A stretch of DNA of 24,184 nt, taken from contig CAZEXP010000034.1 of NCBI GenBank assembly GCA_964516845.1, forward strand, positions 1 to 24,184. The letters run 5' to 3'. Under the pieces are notes generated by a model, which saw only the letters and a list, made by a program, of their open reading frames with translations, made no database searches and was not told the origin of the DNA. A program made the position numbers and the translations under genes. Every line of letters begins with the position of its first letter. Position 1 is the stretch's first letter. The DNA is from JAPEKQ01 sp964516845 (GTDB lineage Bacteria; Joyebacterota; Joyebacteria; Joyebacterales; Joyebacteraceae). This document shows, one piece after another, positions 14,563-22,951 of this stretch.

Positions 14563-16317
14563 CTAGCTCTTGTCAATGCCGATGAGTGTCGCGACCTCCG
14601 ACGCCGTGGCCGCCGCGAGAGCTCGAGACGCCAGCGCCTCGGCTTCCGACACATCCGTCATCGCGACCGTGCGGCGGGCGAACAGGATCCTGCTCATGGC
14701 AACGCTGAGCTCGCGCACGCCAAGTCCGAGCAGGAGTGGTATGTACTCGGTGGCGCCGGCCATCTCTCCGCAGACCGAGACCGGGATGTGGGCGTTTCGA
14801 GCGGCCGTGACCGTCAGCTCAATGAGAGCGAGCACGGCCGGGTCGTACGGCCGGTAGAGGTGATCGACGTAGGTATTGCCCCGGTCGACGGCCAGTGCGT
14901 ACTGCACGAGATCGTTCGTGCCGATGCTGAGGAAGTCGCTCTCCGCCGCGAGCCGATCGGCGACCATGACGGCCGACGGGATCTCGATCATCACACCGAC
15001 CTTCATGTCCTCGTCGAAGGGCACGCCCTCTGATTTCAGAGAGTCCTTGGCCCTTTCGAGCAATTCCCGTGCCGCGCGCAACTCACCGACCCCGGACACC
15101 ATCGGCAGGAGGATCCTCACGTTCCCGTGCGCCCCGGCGCGAAGAATGGCTCGGAGCTGCTCGGTGAACATCGCGGGGCGATCCAGCGAGACCCGGATGG
15201 AGCGATATCCGAGATGCGGGTTGTGTTCCTGAAGCGGATTCTCACGCCCGACGAACTTGTCGCCGCCGATGTCGAGCGTGCGGATCGTGAGCGGCAGCTC
15301 TCCCATTCCCTCCGCCGCGGTCCGGTAGATGGCGTACTGCTCCTCCTCCGACAGGAAGAACCCGGCTGAGATGAACGGCATCTCGGTCCGGAAGAGACCG
15401 ACGCCGTCCGCCGAGAGCGCGGCGGCCTCCGCCGATTCCTCGGCGGTGCTGATGTTGGCCATGAGCTTGATCCGTGTCCCGTCCGCGCTCTTCGTGATCG
15501 CATCGAGATACGGCGAGAGCTCCGCCCAGTCGAGCGCCTCCTGATGCTGCCTCTCCTTGAAGCCATCGAGCACCTCATCCGGAGGATTGACCAGGACCTC
15601 GCCCGTGGAGCCGTCCACGACAAGCGTGTCACCGGAGTGGATGCTGTCCACGATGCCCTGCGCGCCGACGACGGCCGGGACGCCGAGCGACCGCGCCAGG
15701 ATCGCGGCGTGCGCCTCGCGCCCACCGGATTCGGTGACGAAACCCAGCACCCTCCCCCGATCCATCGAGACCGTGTCGGAGGCGCGGAGTTCGCGGGTGA
15801 CGATGATCATCGGGTGGGTCAGGGGACAATGCGCCCAGACACCGAGCATCCGCTCGATCACGCGCTTCCCGATGTCGGTCACATCGTATGCGCGGTCCCG
15901 GAGATACTCGTCGTCCGAACCTCGCAGCACCGCGCTGACGCGCTTCATCTCGCTGGCGACAACGGCGTCTGCATTGACGTGATCGTTCCGGATCTTGTCC
16001 TCGATGGTCTGAACGAGCTTCTGATCCTCGAGGATCATCGAGTGAACGAGGAAGATGTCCGCCTCGCTCTGGCCGAGTTCGCCGGAGATCCGCTCCGCGT
16101 CGCGCGCCAGCTCCTGCTTCACGAGAGCGACCGCGTCACGGAACCGCTTGATCTCGAAATCGACCTGGGATGGTTGGATGGAGCGGGTCTCGACCTCGTC
16201 GAGAATGTCTCCGAAGAGCATCGCGGGACCATGGACAACACCCGGAGACGCCGGGATGCCCCTGACGCTGAAGGTCGCGGACGCTATCCTCGCGCTCCTG
16301 TTCCTGTCATCTCCCAC
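14563..16317 (-). CDS. ptsI: PTS enzyme I (phosphoenolpyruvate-protein phosphotransferase)
   Basis: This cytoplasmic enzyme (584 residues) moves phosphate from PEP to HPr. The domain order is correct: an N-terminal helical/HPr-binding part starting IASATFSVRGIPASPGVV; the phosphohistidine loop with H203 in GGREAHAAILARSLGVPAVV; and the PEP-binding barrel with VGVMIEIPSAVMVADRLAA, LSIGTNDLVQYALAVDRGN and C516 in SVCGEMAG. In place of the usual GGRTSH the loop reads GGREAH, with the His kept. The start is GTG at 16317, where GGAGG lies six bases upstream; no ATG start is in frame. HPr (ptsH) and EII genes are absent. It follows the flavin oxidoreductase by 75 bases and precedes the transglycosylase by ten. 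Length is near normal. Confidence 0.93.
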   Translation of the reverse strand: MGDDRNRSARIASATFSVRGIPASPGVVHGPAMLFGDILDEVETRSIQPSQVDFEIKRFRDAVALVKQELARDAERISGELGQSEADIFLVHSMILEDQKLVQTIEDKIRNDHVNADAVVASEMKRVSAVLRGSDDEYLRDRAYDVTDIGKRVIERMLGVWAHCPLTHPMIIVTRELRASDTVSMDRGRVLGFVTESGGREAHAAILARSLGVPAVVGAQGIVDSIHSGDTLVVDGSTGEVLVNPPDEVLDGFKERQHQEALDWAELSPYLDAITKSADGTRIKLMANISTAEESAEAAALSADGVGLFRTEMPFISAGFFLSEEEQYAIYRTAAEGMGELPLTIRTLDIGGDKFVGRENPLQEHNPHLGYRSIRVSLDRPAMFTEQLRAILRAGAHGNVRILLPMVSGVGELRAARELLERAKDSLKSEGVPFDEDMKVGVMIEIPSAVMVADRLAAESDFLSIGTNDLVQYALAVDRGNTYVDHLYRPYDPAVLALIELTVTAARNAHIPVSVCGEMAGATEYIPLLLGLGVRELSVAMSRILFARRTVAMTDVSEAEALASRALAAATASEVATLIGIDKS

Positions 16318-16392
16318 GGTCGTCCTCCATGTTCGCCCGCGACTCCACGGCTCGGCGCGATCCCCGTCCTGGACCGCGAGCTTTTCGACGCG

Positions 16393-17844
16393 CTACGTAT
16401 CGAGCTTCTTCACGGCCTGATTGGCCGCAATGAGGATCGGATCCCAGACCGGCGCGAACGGAGGCGCGTAGCTCAGATCGAGGGACGCGAGAGCGCGAAC
16501 GTCCATCTGAGCCGCGAGCGCCGCCGCGAGGACATCGATCCTCTTCGCCACGCCCTCCACGCCGACCATCTGGCCGCCGAGCAAACGCCCGGTGTCCCGA
16601 TCGAAGATGAGCTTCACGGTGATCCTTCCGCCGCCCGGGTACGCATGCGCCCGCGTCGTTCCCGAGATCCGCACGGAGTCAGGCTCAAACCCCTCGCGTT
16701 CGGCCACCGCTGTCGAGAGCCCGGTCTGCGCGACATCGAGACCGAAGATCTTCGTCACATTGGTCCCGGCGACCCCGGCGAACCGTACGTCGCCGCCCAC
16801 GGCGTTCTCACCTGCGTTGCGGCCGTGCTTGTTCGCCGTCGTGCCGAGCGGGATCCACGTCGACCTCCCGGTAACGATGTGCGGCGACTCGGCGCAATCC
16901 CCCGCGGCCAGCACTCCAGGCTCGCTCGTGATCTGTCTGGGATCGACGGCGATGGCTCCGGACCGGCCAAGGTCGATCCCCGCCGCAGAGGCGAGTTCCA
17001 CGCGCGGCCTCACCCCGACGGAGATCAGTACGATGTCGGTCGAGAGCCGCTGGCCTCCGGCGAGAACGCAGCCGACATGACCGTCGCTCCCCTCCTCGAA
17101 GCCCTCGACGCGGGTGTCCGTACGCACGATGACATCGCGGTTGAGAAGCTCGCGGAGAACGAGGTCGTTCATGTCCGGGTCATAGGTCGACAGGACGTTC
17201 GGCAGCAGTTCGATCACGGTCACTCGCGCGCCCCGCGCGACGAGCGCCTCCGCCATTTCGAGGCCGATGTAGCCGCCTCCTACGACGGTCGCCCGGACCG
17301 CTCCGGGAACCGGCTGCCCTGTAACATCGGTGTCCGCTCCGGTGACCGACGGGGCGGTCTCGCCGCGAGGCGTCCCGGCGCCCAGCGCCGTCAGACGATC
17401 GCGGATGGCGTCGCCGTCGGGGATTGAACGGAGCGTGAAGATACCGGGGATGTCAACGCCGGGCAGCGAAGGTCTGACGGCCGCCGCGCCCGTCGCCAGG
17501 ACGAGTGCATCGTACGTGAGCGACTCCTCGCCGAACGCGGTGTGGCAGACGACGACCCGTTCGCGCGGTCTGAGTCCCACGGCCGTCGCCCCGGTCCTGA
17601 CATCGATGTGACGCTCGCGGCGGAAGAACTCAGGGTCGTACACGATCAGGTCGGAGCGCGAATCGACGACGCCGGAGATGTAATACGGAAGCGAGCAGGC
17701 GCCGTACGACACGATGTCACCGCGCTCGAGGACGACGATCTCCACGTCGGGGCGGAGCCGCCGCGCTCTGCTGGCGGCGCTCATGCCGGCGGCGTCACCG
17801 CCGACGACGACAAGCCTTCCACCGTTCCTCATGCGTGGCGGCAT
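16393..17844 (-). CDS. CoA-disulfide reductase/NADH oxidase-like FAD enzyme
   Basis: This 483-residue flavoprotein belongs to the class of single-Cys pyridine nucleotide-disulfide oxidoreductases. Its FAD site is VVVGGDAAGMSAASRARRL. The redox Cys50 lies in SYGACSLPYYISG, the position of the catalytic Cys of CoA-disulfide reductase and NADH oxidase. The second nucleotide site is VVGGGYIGLEMAEAL (GGGYIG at 189-194), and FAD is further gripped by AAGDCAESPHI. The C-terminal dimer domain ends YAPPFAPVWDPILIAANQA. Between about 157 and 182 there is an unusual Gly/Pro/Thr insert. The ATG at 17844 is preceded by AGGGGGGAG. There is no rhodanese domain. Substrate (CoA disulfide, oxygen, peroxide or sulfur compounds) cannot be settled from the sequence. 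Confidence 0.88.
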   Translation of the reverse strand: MPPRMRNGGRLVVVGGDAAGMSAASRARRLRPDVEIVVLERGDIVSYGACSLPYYISGVVDSRSDLIVYDPEFFRRERHIDVRTGATAVGLRPRERVVVCHTAFGEESLTYDALVLATGAAAVRPSLPGVDIPGIFTLRSIPDGDAIRDRLTALGAGTPRGETAPSVTGADTDVTGQPVPGAVRATVVGGGYIGLEMAEALVARGARVTVIELLPNVLSTYDPDMNDLVLRELLNRDVIVRTDTRVEGFEEGSDGHVGCVLAGGQRLSTDIVLISVGVRPRVELASAAGIDLGRSGAIAVDPRQITSEPGVLAAGDCAESPHIVTGRSTWIPLGTTANKHGRNAGENAVGGDVRFAGVAGTNVTKIFGLDVAQTGLSTAVAEREGFEPDSVRISGTTRAHAYPGGGRITVKLIFDRDTGRLLGGQMVGVEGVAKRIDVLAAALAAQMDVRALASLDLSYAPPFAPVWDPILIAANQAVKKLDT

Positions 17845-17900
17845 CTCTCCCCCCCTGAAGACGGGTTGCGGAATCCGGCGCTCCTCGGGTGCGACCACTC

Positions 17901-17930
17901 ATACTAGCCCCACGGACCCGGGCGACACAA
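17901..17930 (-). promoter_or_regulatory. Possible promoter of the flavin oxidoreductase gene
   Basis: On the minus strand TTGTGT (17930-17925) and TAGTAT (17906-17901) lie 18 bases apart, upstream of the ATG at 17844 and downstream of the GC hairpin at 17952-17982. The -10 box matches four of six positions and the -35 three, so this is weak. Confidence 0.3.
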
Positions 17931-17951
17931 GCGGAAGGGACCGAGGCAGAA

Positions 17952-17982
17952 CGCCCCGCGTGCCGGGATGACACGCGGGGCG
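17952..17982 (-). terminator. GC-rich hairpin after the zinc-finger gene (no T-run)
   Basis: CGCCCCGCGTG (17952-17962) and CACGCGGGGCG (17972-17982) are exact inverted repeats with a 9-base loop, about 32 bases after the minus-strand stop at 18015. No poly-T follows (TTCTGCC only). It may be a terminator working without a U-tract or a 3'-end stabiliser. Confidence 0.5.
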
Positions 17983-18014
17983 CGGGTACTGCCTGTGGTC
18001 ACGGACTATATTCC

Positions 18015-18269
18015 CTACTCCTCCTCCATGCACCGCTTCAGGGCGTTCATCAGGCCCTGGTGCACGTGGGGGGGCACCTGTTCACAGCGGGTTCTGCTGT
18101 AGTGAACGATGGTCTGCCTGAGCGTCTTGACGACGGCTCTGCACCGCGCGCACTCGCACATGTGCATCTCGAGCTTGGTTACCACGACCTCGTCAAGGAC
18201 GCCGTCATGATAGTCCGAGAGGACCTCGAGAAATTCCAGACAGCCTTCGCACTCGTGCTTCTCATCCAT
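18015..18269 (-). CDS. Small soluble zf-HC2-type anti-sigma-like protein
   Basis: This encodes 84 residues with no transmembrane segment. It shows the zinc-binding anti-sigma pattern H36-x3-C40-x2-C43, preceded by LEVLSDYHDGVLDE and an additional CEGC (C7, C10). Later residues HYSRTRCEQVPPHVH carry more Cys and His. Proteins of this type (RsrA/ChrR-like ZAS domain) bind an ECF sigma factor and respond to redox state or metal by losing zinc. The gene lies 18 bases after the S9 peptidase, which in turn follows an ECF sigma gene, so that sigma factor is the natural candidate partner. A GGGTGAG sits just before the ATG. Whether it inhibits the sigma factor is inferred. Confidence 0.75.
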   Translation of the reverse strand: MDEKHECEGCLEFLEVLSDYHDGVLDEVVVTKLEMHMCECARCRAVVKTLRQTIVHYSRTRCEQVPPHVHQGLMNALKRCMEEE

Positions 18270-18287
18270 GATGTCTCACCCGCTTGA

Positions 18288-20225
18288 TTATTCGGTCTCA
18301 GGCGTCTCAGCTTCGACCCTGCCGCCGAGATACTTCGAAAGGAACCGCTCCGCCGCCGCGTAGAACCTCAGGCGGTTCTCCGGCCGCGCGAACCCGTGCC
18401 CCTCGTCGGGGAACAGAATGTACTCGACATCAACACCGTTCTCCTGCATCGCCGCGACGACCTGCTCCGACTCGGCCTGGACGACGCGCGGATCGTTGGC
18501 GCCCTGCGCAACGAGCATCGGGATCGAGATCTGATCGACCTTGAACAGCGGCGACCTCTCGATGAGCATATCGCGCTCGGTCTGCGGGTTGCCGACCCTC
18601 AGGTACATCATGTCGATCATCGGCGCCCAGTACGGCGGGATCGTCTCGATGAAGGTCAGCAGGTTCGACGGACCCATCATCGCGACTGCGCAGCTGAACA
18701 CGTCCGGCGTGAAGGTCGCGCCGACGAGCGCCGCGTAGCCGCCGTACGACGCGCCGTAGATGGCCACACGCTCCGGATCAGCGATTCCCTGATCGACCGC
18801 CCAGTTGACGGCGTCGATCAGGTCTTCGTGCATTGCCGCGCCCCACTCCTTGTTGCCGGCATTGATGAAGTTCTTGCCGTACCCAGTGGAGCCGCGGAAG
18901 TTGACCTGGAGACACGCATAGCCACGGTTCGCCATCCACTGCGCCTCGGGATTGTAGCCCCACTGGTCTCTCGCCCACGGACCGCCATGAACGTTGAGGA
19001 CGAGGGGCAGATTCGTGCGGCCGAGACCCGGCGGGTAGGTGATGTACCCGTGGATCGTCATTCCGTCGCGCGATTCGAACTCGATCGGCTCCATCGGAGC
19101 CAGCGTGTAGTCGTCGAGGTCGGTGCGGTGCTTGAAGAGGAAGGTCCCCTCATCGGTCTCGCGGTCGAAGAGGTAGTAGACGATAGGTCCGTCGTCCTTC
19201 GAGAAGGCGACGACCCAGGTGTCGTCGGCGTAGTCACGACCGTAGACACCAAACTCGCCTTCATCGAGCGTGGCGATCGCATCGAAGTCCTGCTGAACGG
19301 CGGCATCCGTGATGACCCACTCGGTGCGGTCCCGCATGTACGCGATGCCCTCGATCTCCCACGTGTCCGGGTTGAACATCACATCTTCGATGTCGTACTG
19401 CTCATCGCCGGCGATCCACTCCTTCTCGCCCGTCTCAAGATCGTAGAGGCAGAGCTGGCCGGCGTTCGCGTCGCGCGAGTCAATGATGTACATCGAGCCG
19501 CCGTCCTTCGTGAAGGAGAGCGGACCGCTGGTCATGTTGTCCTCGGCACCCCAAAGGATGGCGGATTCCCACGTCGCATCCTCGTCCGCGCGGACGAGCA
19601 GCTCGGTCCCGCCGTCCGGCGTCATGGCGACCGCGCCGCGGACCTTGAGATCGAAGTCCGTGACCCAACCGACGATGTTGCCGGGGTTGCGGGCGATGAT
19701 GGTGAGGTCGCCGCTGGTGAGGTCGAGGCTGTAAACGTCGTGGAGCCTCGGGTCCTGCTGGTTCATCGAGATGAGCATGGTGTTCGCGTGATGCTTCGAG
19801 TAGTCGACGATACGGACCTGGACGCCGTCGTACGGCGTGAGATCGCGGGTGTCGCCTGTCTCGATGTTGATACCGTAGATGCGCCAGTTCTCATCACCAT
19901 CGCCGTCCTGGAGGTAGAAGATCTCGTTGCTGTCCTGTCCCCAGAAGTACTGGACGATGCCGCGGTGATCGTCGTTCGTGACCGAATGGTCGTCGCTCTC
20001 GCCGATGGTCCGGACCCAGATATTGAGCACGTCATCGACCGGGGCGACGTACGCCAGCATGTCGCCAGACGGCGAGATCCTCGCGCGCATCTTCTCCGGG
20101 TTGCCGAGCAGGACGGTGCGGGGGATCAGTTCGGGCTGCCGCGTGCCGCAAGAGGCTACCAGCAGGGCAGTTGCAATGAGCACCGCCAGAAGTGCGGCGG
20201 CGACGATCCTTGTTCTTGTCAACAT
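18288..20225 (-). CDS. S9 family prolyl oligopeptidase-type peptidase, lipoprotein
   Basis: This 645-residue peptidase resembles dipeptidyl/acylaminoacyl peptidases and should cut short peptides at the cell envelope. The N-terminus has a lipobox ending LLVASC with the lipidated Cys at 26, so it is a membrane-anchored lipoprotein. Next comes a beta-propeller (about 40-370) of WD/Kelch-like repeats. The alpha/beta hydrolase domain has the catalytic triad Ser493 (GASYGGYAA), Asp578 (GANDPRV) and His610 (DEGHGF), plus the oxyanion loop NVHGGPWARDQWGYN. AAGGAGG lies seven bases before the ATG. It sits between an ECF sigma factor and a small zinc-finger protein. Its substrate, and whether it acts in sigma signalling, are unknown. 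Confidence 0.92.
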   Translation of the reverse strand: MLTRTRIVAAALLAVLIATALLVASCGTRQPELIPRTVLLGNPEKMRARISPSGDMLAYVAPVDDVLNIWVRTIGESDDHSVTNDDHRGIVQYFWGQDSNEIFYLQDGDGDENWRIYGINIETGDTRDLTPYDGVQVRIVDYSKHHANTMLISMNQQDPRLHDVYSLDLTSGDLTIIARNPGNIVGWVTDFDLKVRGAVAMTPDGGTELLVRADEDATWESAILWGAEDNMTSGPLSFTKDGGSMYIIDSRDANAGQLCLYDLETGEKEWIAGDEQYDIEDVMFNPDTWEIEGIAYMRDRTEWVITDAAVQQDFDAIATLDEGEFGVYGRDYADDTWVVAFSKDDGPIVYYLFDRETDEGTFLFKHRTDLDDYTLAPMEPIEFESRDGMTIHGYITYPPGLGRTNLPLVLNVHGGPWARDQWGYNPEAQWMANRGYACLQVNFRGSTGYGKNFINAGNKEWGAAMHEDLIDAVNWAVDQGIADPERVAIYGASYGGYAALVGATFTPDVFSCAVAMMGPSNLLTFIETIPPYWAPMIDMMYLRVGNPQTERDMLIERSPLFKVDQISIPMLVAQGANDPRVVQAESEQVVAAMQENGVDVEYILFPDEGHGFARPENRLRFYAAAERFLSKYLGGRVEAETPETE

Positions 20226-20304
20226 CTCACATCCTCCTTGATACCGATTAAGTGTCTGTGTAACTCAACTTTCGATTCAAGATCGCTCCGGGCGATTCGC
20301 ATTT

Positions 20305-20907
20305 CTACGCAGGCGCCCCTCCCTTCGAGTAGTACTCGGAGAGACGCTCGCGCAGAAAGAGCCGCGCGCGGTGGAGCCGGGACTTCACGGCCGGGACCGT
20401 CAGCCCGAGCACACCGGCGGCCTCCTCGGTCGAAAGCCCGTGCACGTCCCTGAGGACGAACACGATCCTGTTGTTGGGCGGAAGCTCATTGATGTGCTGG
20501 GTAAGGATGGTGGAGAGCTCGTCGTTCATCAGCCTCGATGACGGATCGGTCGTCCAGTCGGCCACGTCACGGGGAACCCTCGTCTCTCCCAGCTCAAGCG
20601 GCTGGTCGAGCGAAACGGTATCGAGCTTCTTCTTGCGGATCCGCATGAGCGCGGCGTTCGTCGCGATGCGGTAGACCCACGTAGAGAAACGCGCCTCCTC
20701 ACGAAAGTTCGGAAGCGCCTTGTATGCCTTAACGAAGACCTCCTGGAGACAGTCTTCGGCGTCCTCGGGATTCCTGAGCATCTTCAGACACAGACCATAG
20801 ACGTTGGCCTCGTGCCGGAGGACGAGCTGTCCGAACGCGTCGCTGTCACCTGCCTTCGCGGCAGTCACGAGTTCGGAATCGGTGGGGGTAAGCTCTTCTA
20901 TCGTCAT
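20305..20907 (-). CDS. ECF RNA polymerase sigma factor (second module)
   Basis: This is a 200-residue group-4 sigma factor. Region 2 is AFGQLVLRHEANVYGLCLKM, NPEDAEDCLQEVFVKAYKAL and FSTWVYRIATNAALMRIRKK. Region 4 is LPPNNRIVFVLRDVHGLSTE, then EEAAGVLGLTVPAVKSRLHRAR. It differs clearly from the other ECF factor in this window, which belongs to a separate operon. No strong Shine-Dalgarno is visible before the ATG at 20907, which is unusual among these genes. A perfect 14-bp hairpin lies 20 bases upstream. The S9 peptidase starts 79 bases downstream, and the small zinc-finger protein follows that one. No other anti-sigma factor is adjacent. Confidence 0.92.
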   Translation of the reverse strand: MTIEELTPTDSELVTAAKAGDSDAFGQLVLRHEANVYGLCLKMLRNPEDAEDCLQEVFVKAYKALPNFREEARFSTWVYRIATNAALMRIRKKKLDTVSLDQPLELGETRVPRDVADWTTDPSSRLMNDELSTILTQHINELPPNNRIVFVLRDVHGLSTEEAAGVLGLTVPAVKSRLHRARLFLRERLSEYYSKGGAPA

Positions 20908-20926
20908 GCGGAACCCGGGATATCAG

Positions 20927-20962
20927 GGTCACACGGGCGGCTGCGAGACCGCCCGTGTGACC
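20927..20962 (-). terminator. Perfect 14-bp GC-rich hairpin between malic enzyme and sigma gene
   Basis: GGTCACACGGGCGG (20927-20940) and CCGCCCGTGTGACC (20949-20962) pair exactly around an 8-base loop. It lies about 19 bases after the minus-strand stop of malic enzyme and 20 bases before the sigma ATG. There is no T-run after it on the minus strand, so it may be a terminator without a U-tract or, as mRNA structure, influence the start of the sigma gene. Confidence 0.6.
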
Positions 20963-20980
20963 ACATGGTGTGCGCGCTTC

Positions 20981-22336
20981 CTAGAGCTCCGGCGGAGGAG
21001 GTATCAGCCCTGATTCCATAAGGACGTGTGTCATATCCCTCGCCTCTCGTATCTTCGCCTCGGCCATTTCATAGAGGCGATCGCGCGGTATCGTAACACG
21101 CGCGATGCCCTGCTCGATAGCCTTCATTCCCACCGCGACCGCCACACGCGGGAAGATCTCCCACTCCGTCATGCTCGGAACGACGTACTCCTCATGAAGT
21201 CCCTTGTCCTCGGCGCATGCCGCGAGTTCCTCGGCCGCCGCGATGCACATCTCGTCCGTGATGGTCTTCGCCATGACGTCGAGCGCACCGCGGAATATGC
21301 CGGGGAAGCCGATGGAGTTGTTCACCTGATTGGGGAAGTCGGAGCGGCCCGTCGCCACGATCCGGGCACCCGCCTCCTTGGCGTCCCACGGCCAGATCTC
21401 AGGAACCGGGTTGGCGCAGACGAAGACGATCGCATCCTTCGCCATGCCCTCGATCCACTCCTTCTTGACGGTGTCGGGACCGGGTGAGGACAGCGCGATA
21501 AGCATGTCCGCCCCCTTGCAGGCATCCCCCGGATCGCCGACAAGATTCGCCTCGTTCGTGACCTGCGCGAGTTCCCACTTCTCCCGGAAGTCCGGCAGGA
21601 AGTCGCTCTTCCGCCCCTCGTGCAGCGTGCCCTTGCGGTCGCACATGATGATCTTACCGGGGTCGGCGCCGGCGCCGATCAGGAGGTTCGCGATGCGAAC
21701 GCCCGATGCTCCTGCGCCGATCATGGCGATGCGGATCTTGCCGAACTCCTTGCCGACGACCTTGACCGCGCCGAGCGCGCCGGCGAGTGTGATAGCCGCC
21801 GTGCCCTGCTGGTCGTCGTGCCAGACCGGGATGTCGAGCTCGGCTCTCAGTTCCTTCAGAATGCGGAAGCACTTCGGCTGCGAGATGTCCTCGAGATTGA
21901 TGCCGCCGAAGGCCGGCGCGATGAGCTTGGTCGTCTCGATGATGACATCCGGGTCCTTCGAATCAATGGGGATCGGCACGGCATCGACGCCACCGAGGTA
22001 CTTGAACAGCAGCGCCTTGCCCTCCATGACCGGGAGACTCGCCTCAGGACCGATGTCACCGAGGCCGAGCACGCGCGTTCCGTCGGTGATGATGGCGATC
22101 GTGTTCTTCTTGTTGGTGTGGTCGTAAACCGTCTCGGGGTGTTTGTAGATATCCATGCACGGTGCGGCGACGCCGGGGGTGTACCAGATGGAGAAGTCGT
22201 CCAGGCTGCGGACGACGCACTTCGGGACGATCTGGTACTTGCCACCGTAGAACGGGTGGAGCACCATCGCGTCGTGACTCGGCTTCTCTGCCTTCCTTAC
22301 GAGTTCTTCTCTGGTGAGCCTCTTCTCCTCTGCCAA
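20981..22336 (-). CDS. Malic enzyme (malate dehydrogenase, oxaloacetate-decarboxylating)
   Basis: This 451-residue enzyme converts malate plus NAD(P) to pyruvate, CO2 and NAD(P)H. It is the short bacterial form without a phosphotransacetylase domain. Y52 lies in SIWYTPGVAAPC, and the active-site lysine is K107 in MEGKALLFKYLGGVDAVPI. The metal ligands are E149/D150 (GGINLEDIS) and D174/D175 (VWHDDQQGTA). The dinucleotide fold is at 207-213 (GAGASGV). The start is a TTG (22336) with AGGAGG eight bases before it; a downstream ATG would remove part of the N-terminus. A hydrogenase-type protease lies 36 bases upstream and FrdA beyond that, so pyruvate/C4 acid balance is a reasonable context. Cofactor preference is unknown. 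Confidence 0.93.
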   Translation of the reverse strand: MAEEKRLTREELVRKAEKPSHDAMVLHPFYGGKYQIVPKCVVRSLDDFSIWYTPGVAAPCMDIYKHPETVYDHTNKKNTIAIITDGTRVLGLGDIGPEASLPVMEGKALLFKYLGGVDAVPIPIDSKDPDVIIETTKLIAPAFGGINLEDISQPKCFRILKELRAELDIPVWHDDQQGTAAITLAGALGAVKVVGKEFGKIRIAMIGAGASGVRIANLLIGAGADPGKIIMCDRKGTLHEGRKSDFLPDFREKWELAQVTNEANLVGDPGDACKGADMLIALSSPGPDTVKKEWIEGMAKDAIVFVCANPVPEIWPWDAKEAGARIVATGRSDFPNQVNNSIGFPGIFRGALDVMAKTITDEMCIAAAEELAACAEDKGLHEEYVVPSMTEWEIFPRVAVAVGMKAIEQGIARVTIPRDRLYEMAEAKIREARDMTHVLMESGLIPPPPEL

Positions 22337-22372
22337 GGGAAAGCCCTCCTTCTGATGGAACAGCCGTTTACC

Positions 22373-22858
22373 CTAGTACCACCCGCTTTCTCGCATCCTG
22401 CCTCCGAACTCCTCGCGAGCGATCTCGTGGACGAGCCGCAAGACCGCGTCACGCGCGACAGGTTCCAGGTCCTCATTGCGTGCAATATCGTCCGTCACTT
22501 CGATGGCGTAGACCGAGATCTCGCCGGGCATCGCAGTGTCGTGGACCCCGTCGAGCGCGAACTTCGCCCGGTACTCAACGCCGTGATCGGTCACTTTCTT
22601 GGGGACGAGCTCGAGGTCCTCGAGCCCGAGTCTGCAGAGCTCGCCGAATCCGCCCTGCCCCGCGCGAACGCAGTCAACGATGACGACCTTGCGGTAGCCG
22701 GCCACGATCTCGAAGAGATCGACGCCGCCCATCGCGGGGATCTCGATGATGTCGATCATGGGGTCGTCCAGCGTGGCGTGAAGCCCCCTCGCCACCTCGA
22801 GCCCGACGCGCTCACCCGCGAGCCCCGGATCGCCAAGTCCCAGGATCAGTGTCTTCAT
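22373..22858 (-). CDS. [NiFe]-hydrogenase maturation endopeptidase (M52 family)
   Basis: This 161-residue protein looks like the peptidases HybD/HycI that cut the C-terminus of a [NiFe]-hydrogenase large subunit after nickel insertion. The fold signature is at the N-terminus (KTLILGLGDPGLAGERVG). The nickel-sensing residues of HybD (Glu16, Asp62, His93) correspond to E16, D62 (VIVDCVRAGQ) and H92 (TDHGVEY). The ATG at 22858 is preceded by GGTGAGG; residues upstream of it in frame are not family-like. No hydrogenase gene is in the window; the enzyme's partner would be elsewhere, perhaps beyond the right edge. It lies 145 bases after frdA and 36 before malic enzyme. Metal residues argue for an active peptidase. 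Confidence 0.82.
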   Translation of the reverse strand: MKTLILGLGDPGLAGERVGLEVARGLHATLDDPMIDIIEIPAMGGVDLFEIVAGYRKVVIVDCVRAGQGGFGELCRLGLEDLELVPKKVTDHGVEYRAKFALDGVHDTAMPGEISVYAIEVTDDIARNEDLEPVARDAVLRLVHEIAREEFGGRMRESGWY

Positions 22859-22951
22859 CCCTGCCTCACCCCCTCGCGCCGGACCAAGCGCTGCGGTCGA
22901 CGCCATCCAACCCGAGTGAAAACACATCAGCGCAAGAACACCTGAGCTACC

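Noticed and set aside
15544..17427. Plus-strand frame of 627 codons opposite ptsI and the flavin oxidoreductase
   Set aside because: It is an antisense frame, rich in Arg and Asp, with no recognisable domain; the two genes on the other strand have full catalytic motifs.
20226..20304. AT-richer leader of the S9 gene as a promoter
   Set aside because: TTGAAT and TTGAGT occur but no -10 lies at 16-18 bases; I could not support a promoter.
18396..20453. Plus-strand frame of 685 codons opposite the S9 peptidase and sigma gene
   Set aside because: The minus-strand frame has a lipobox and a full catalytic triad; the plus frame is Arg/Asp/Val-rich with no recognisable domain.
21620..22945. Plus-strand frame of 441 codons opposite malic enzyme and the M52 protease
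   Set aside because: It is an antisense shadow; both minus-strand genes have well-conserved active-site residues.
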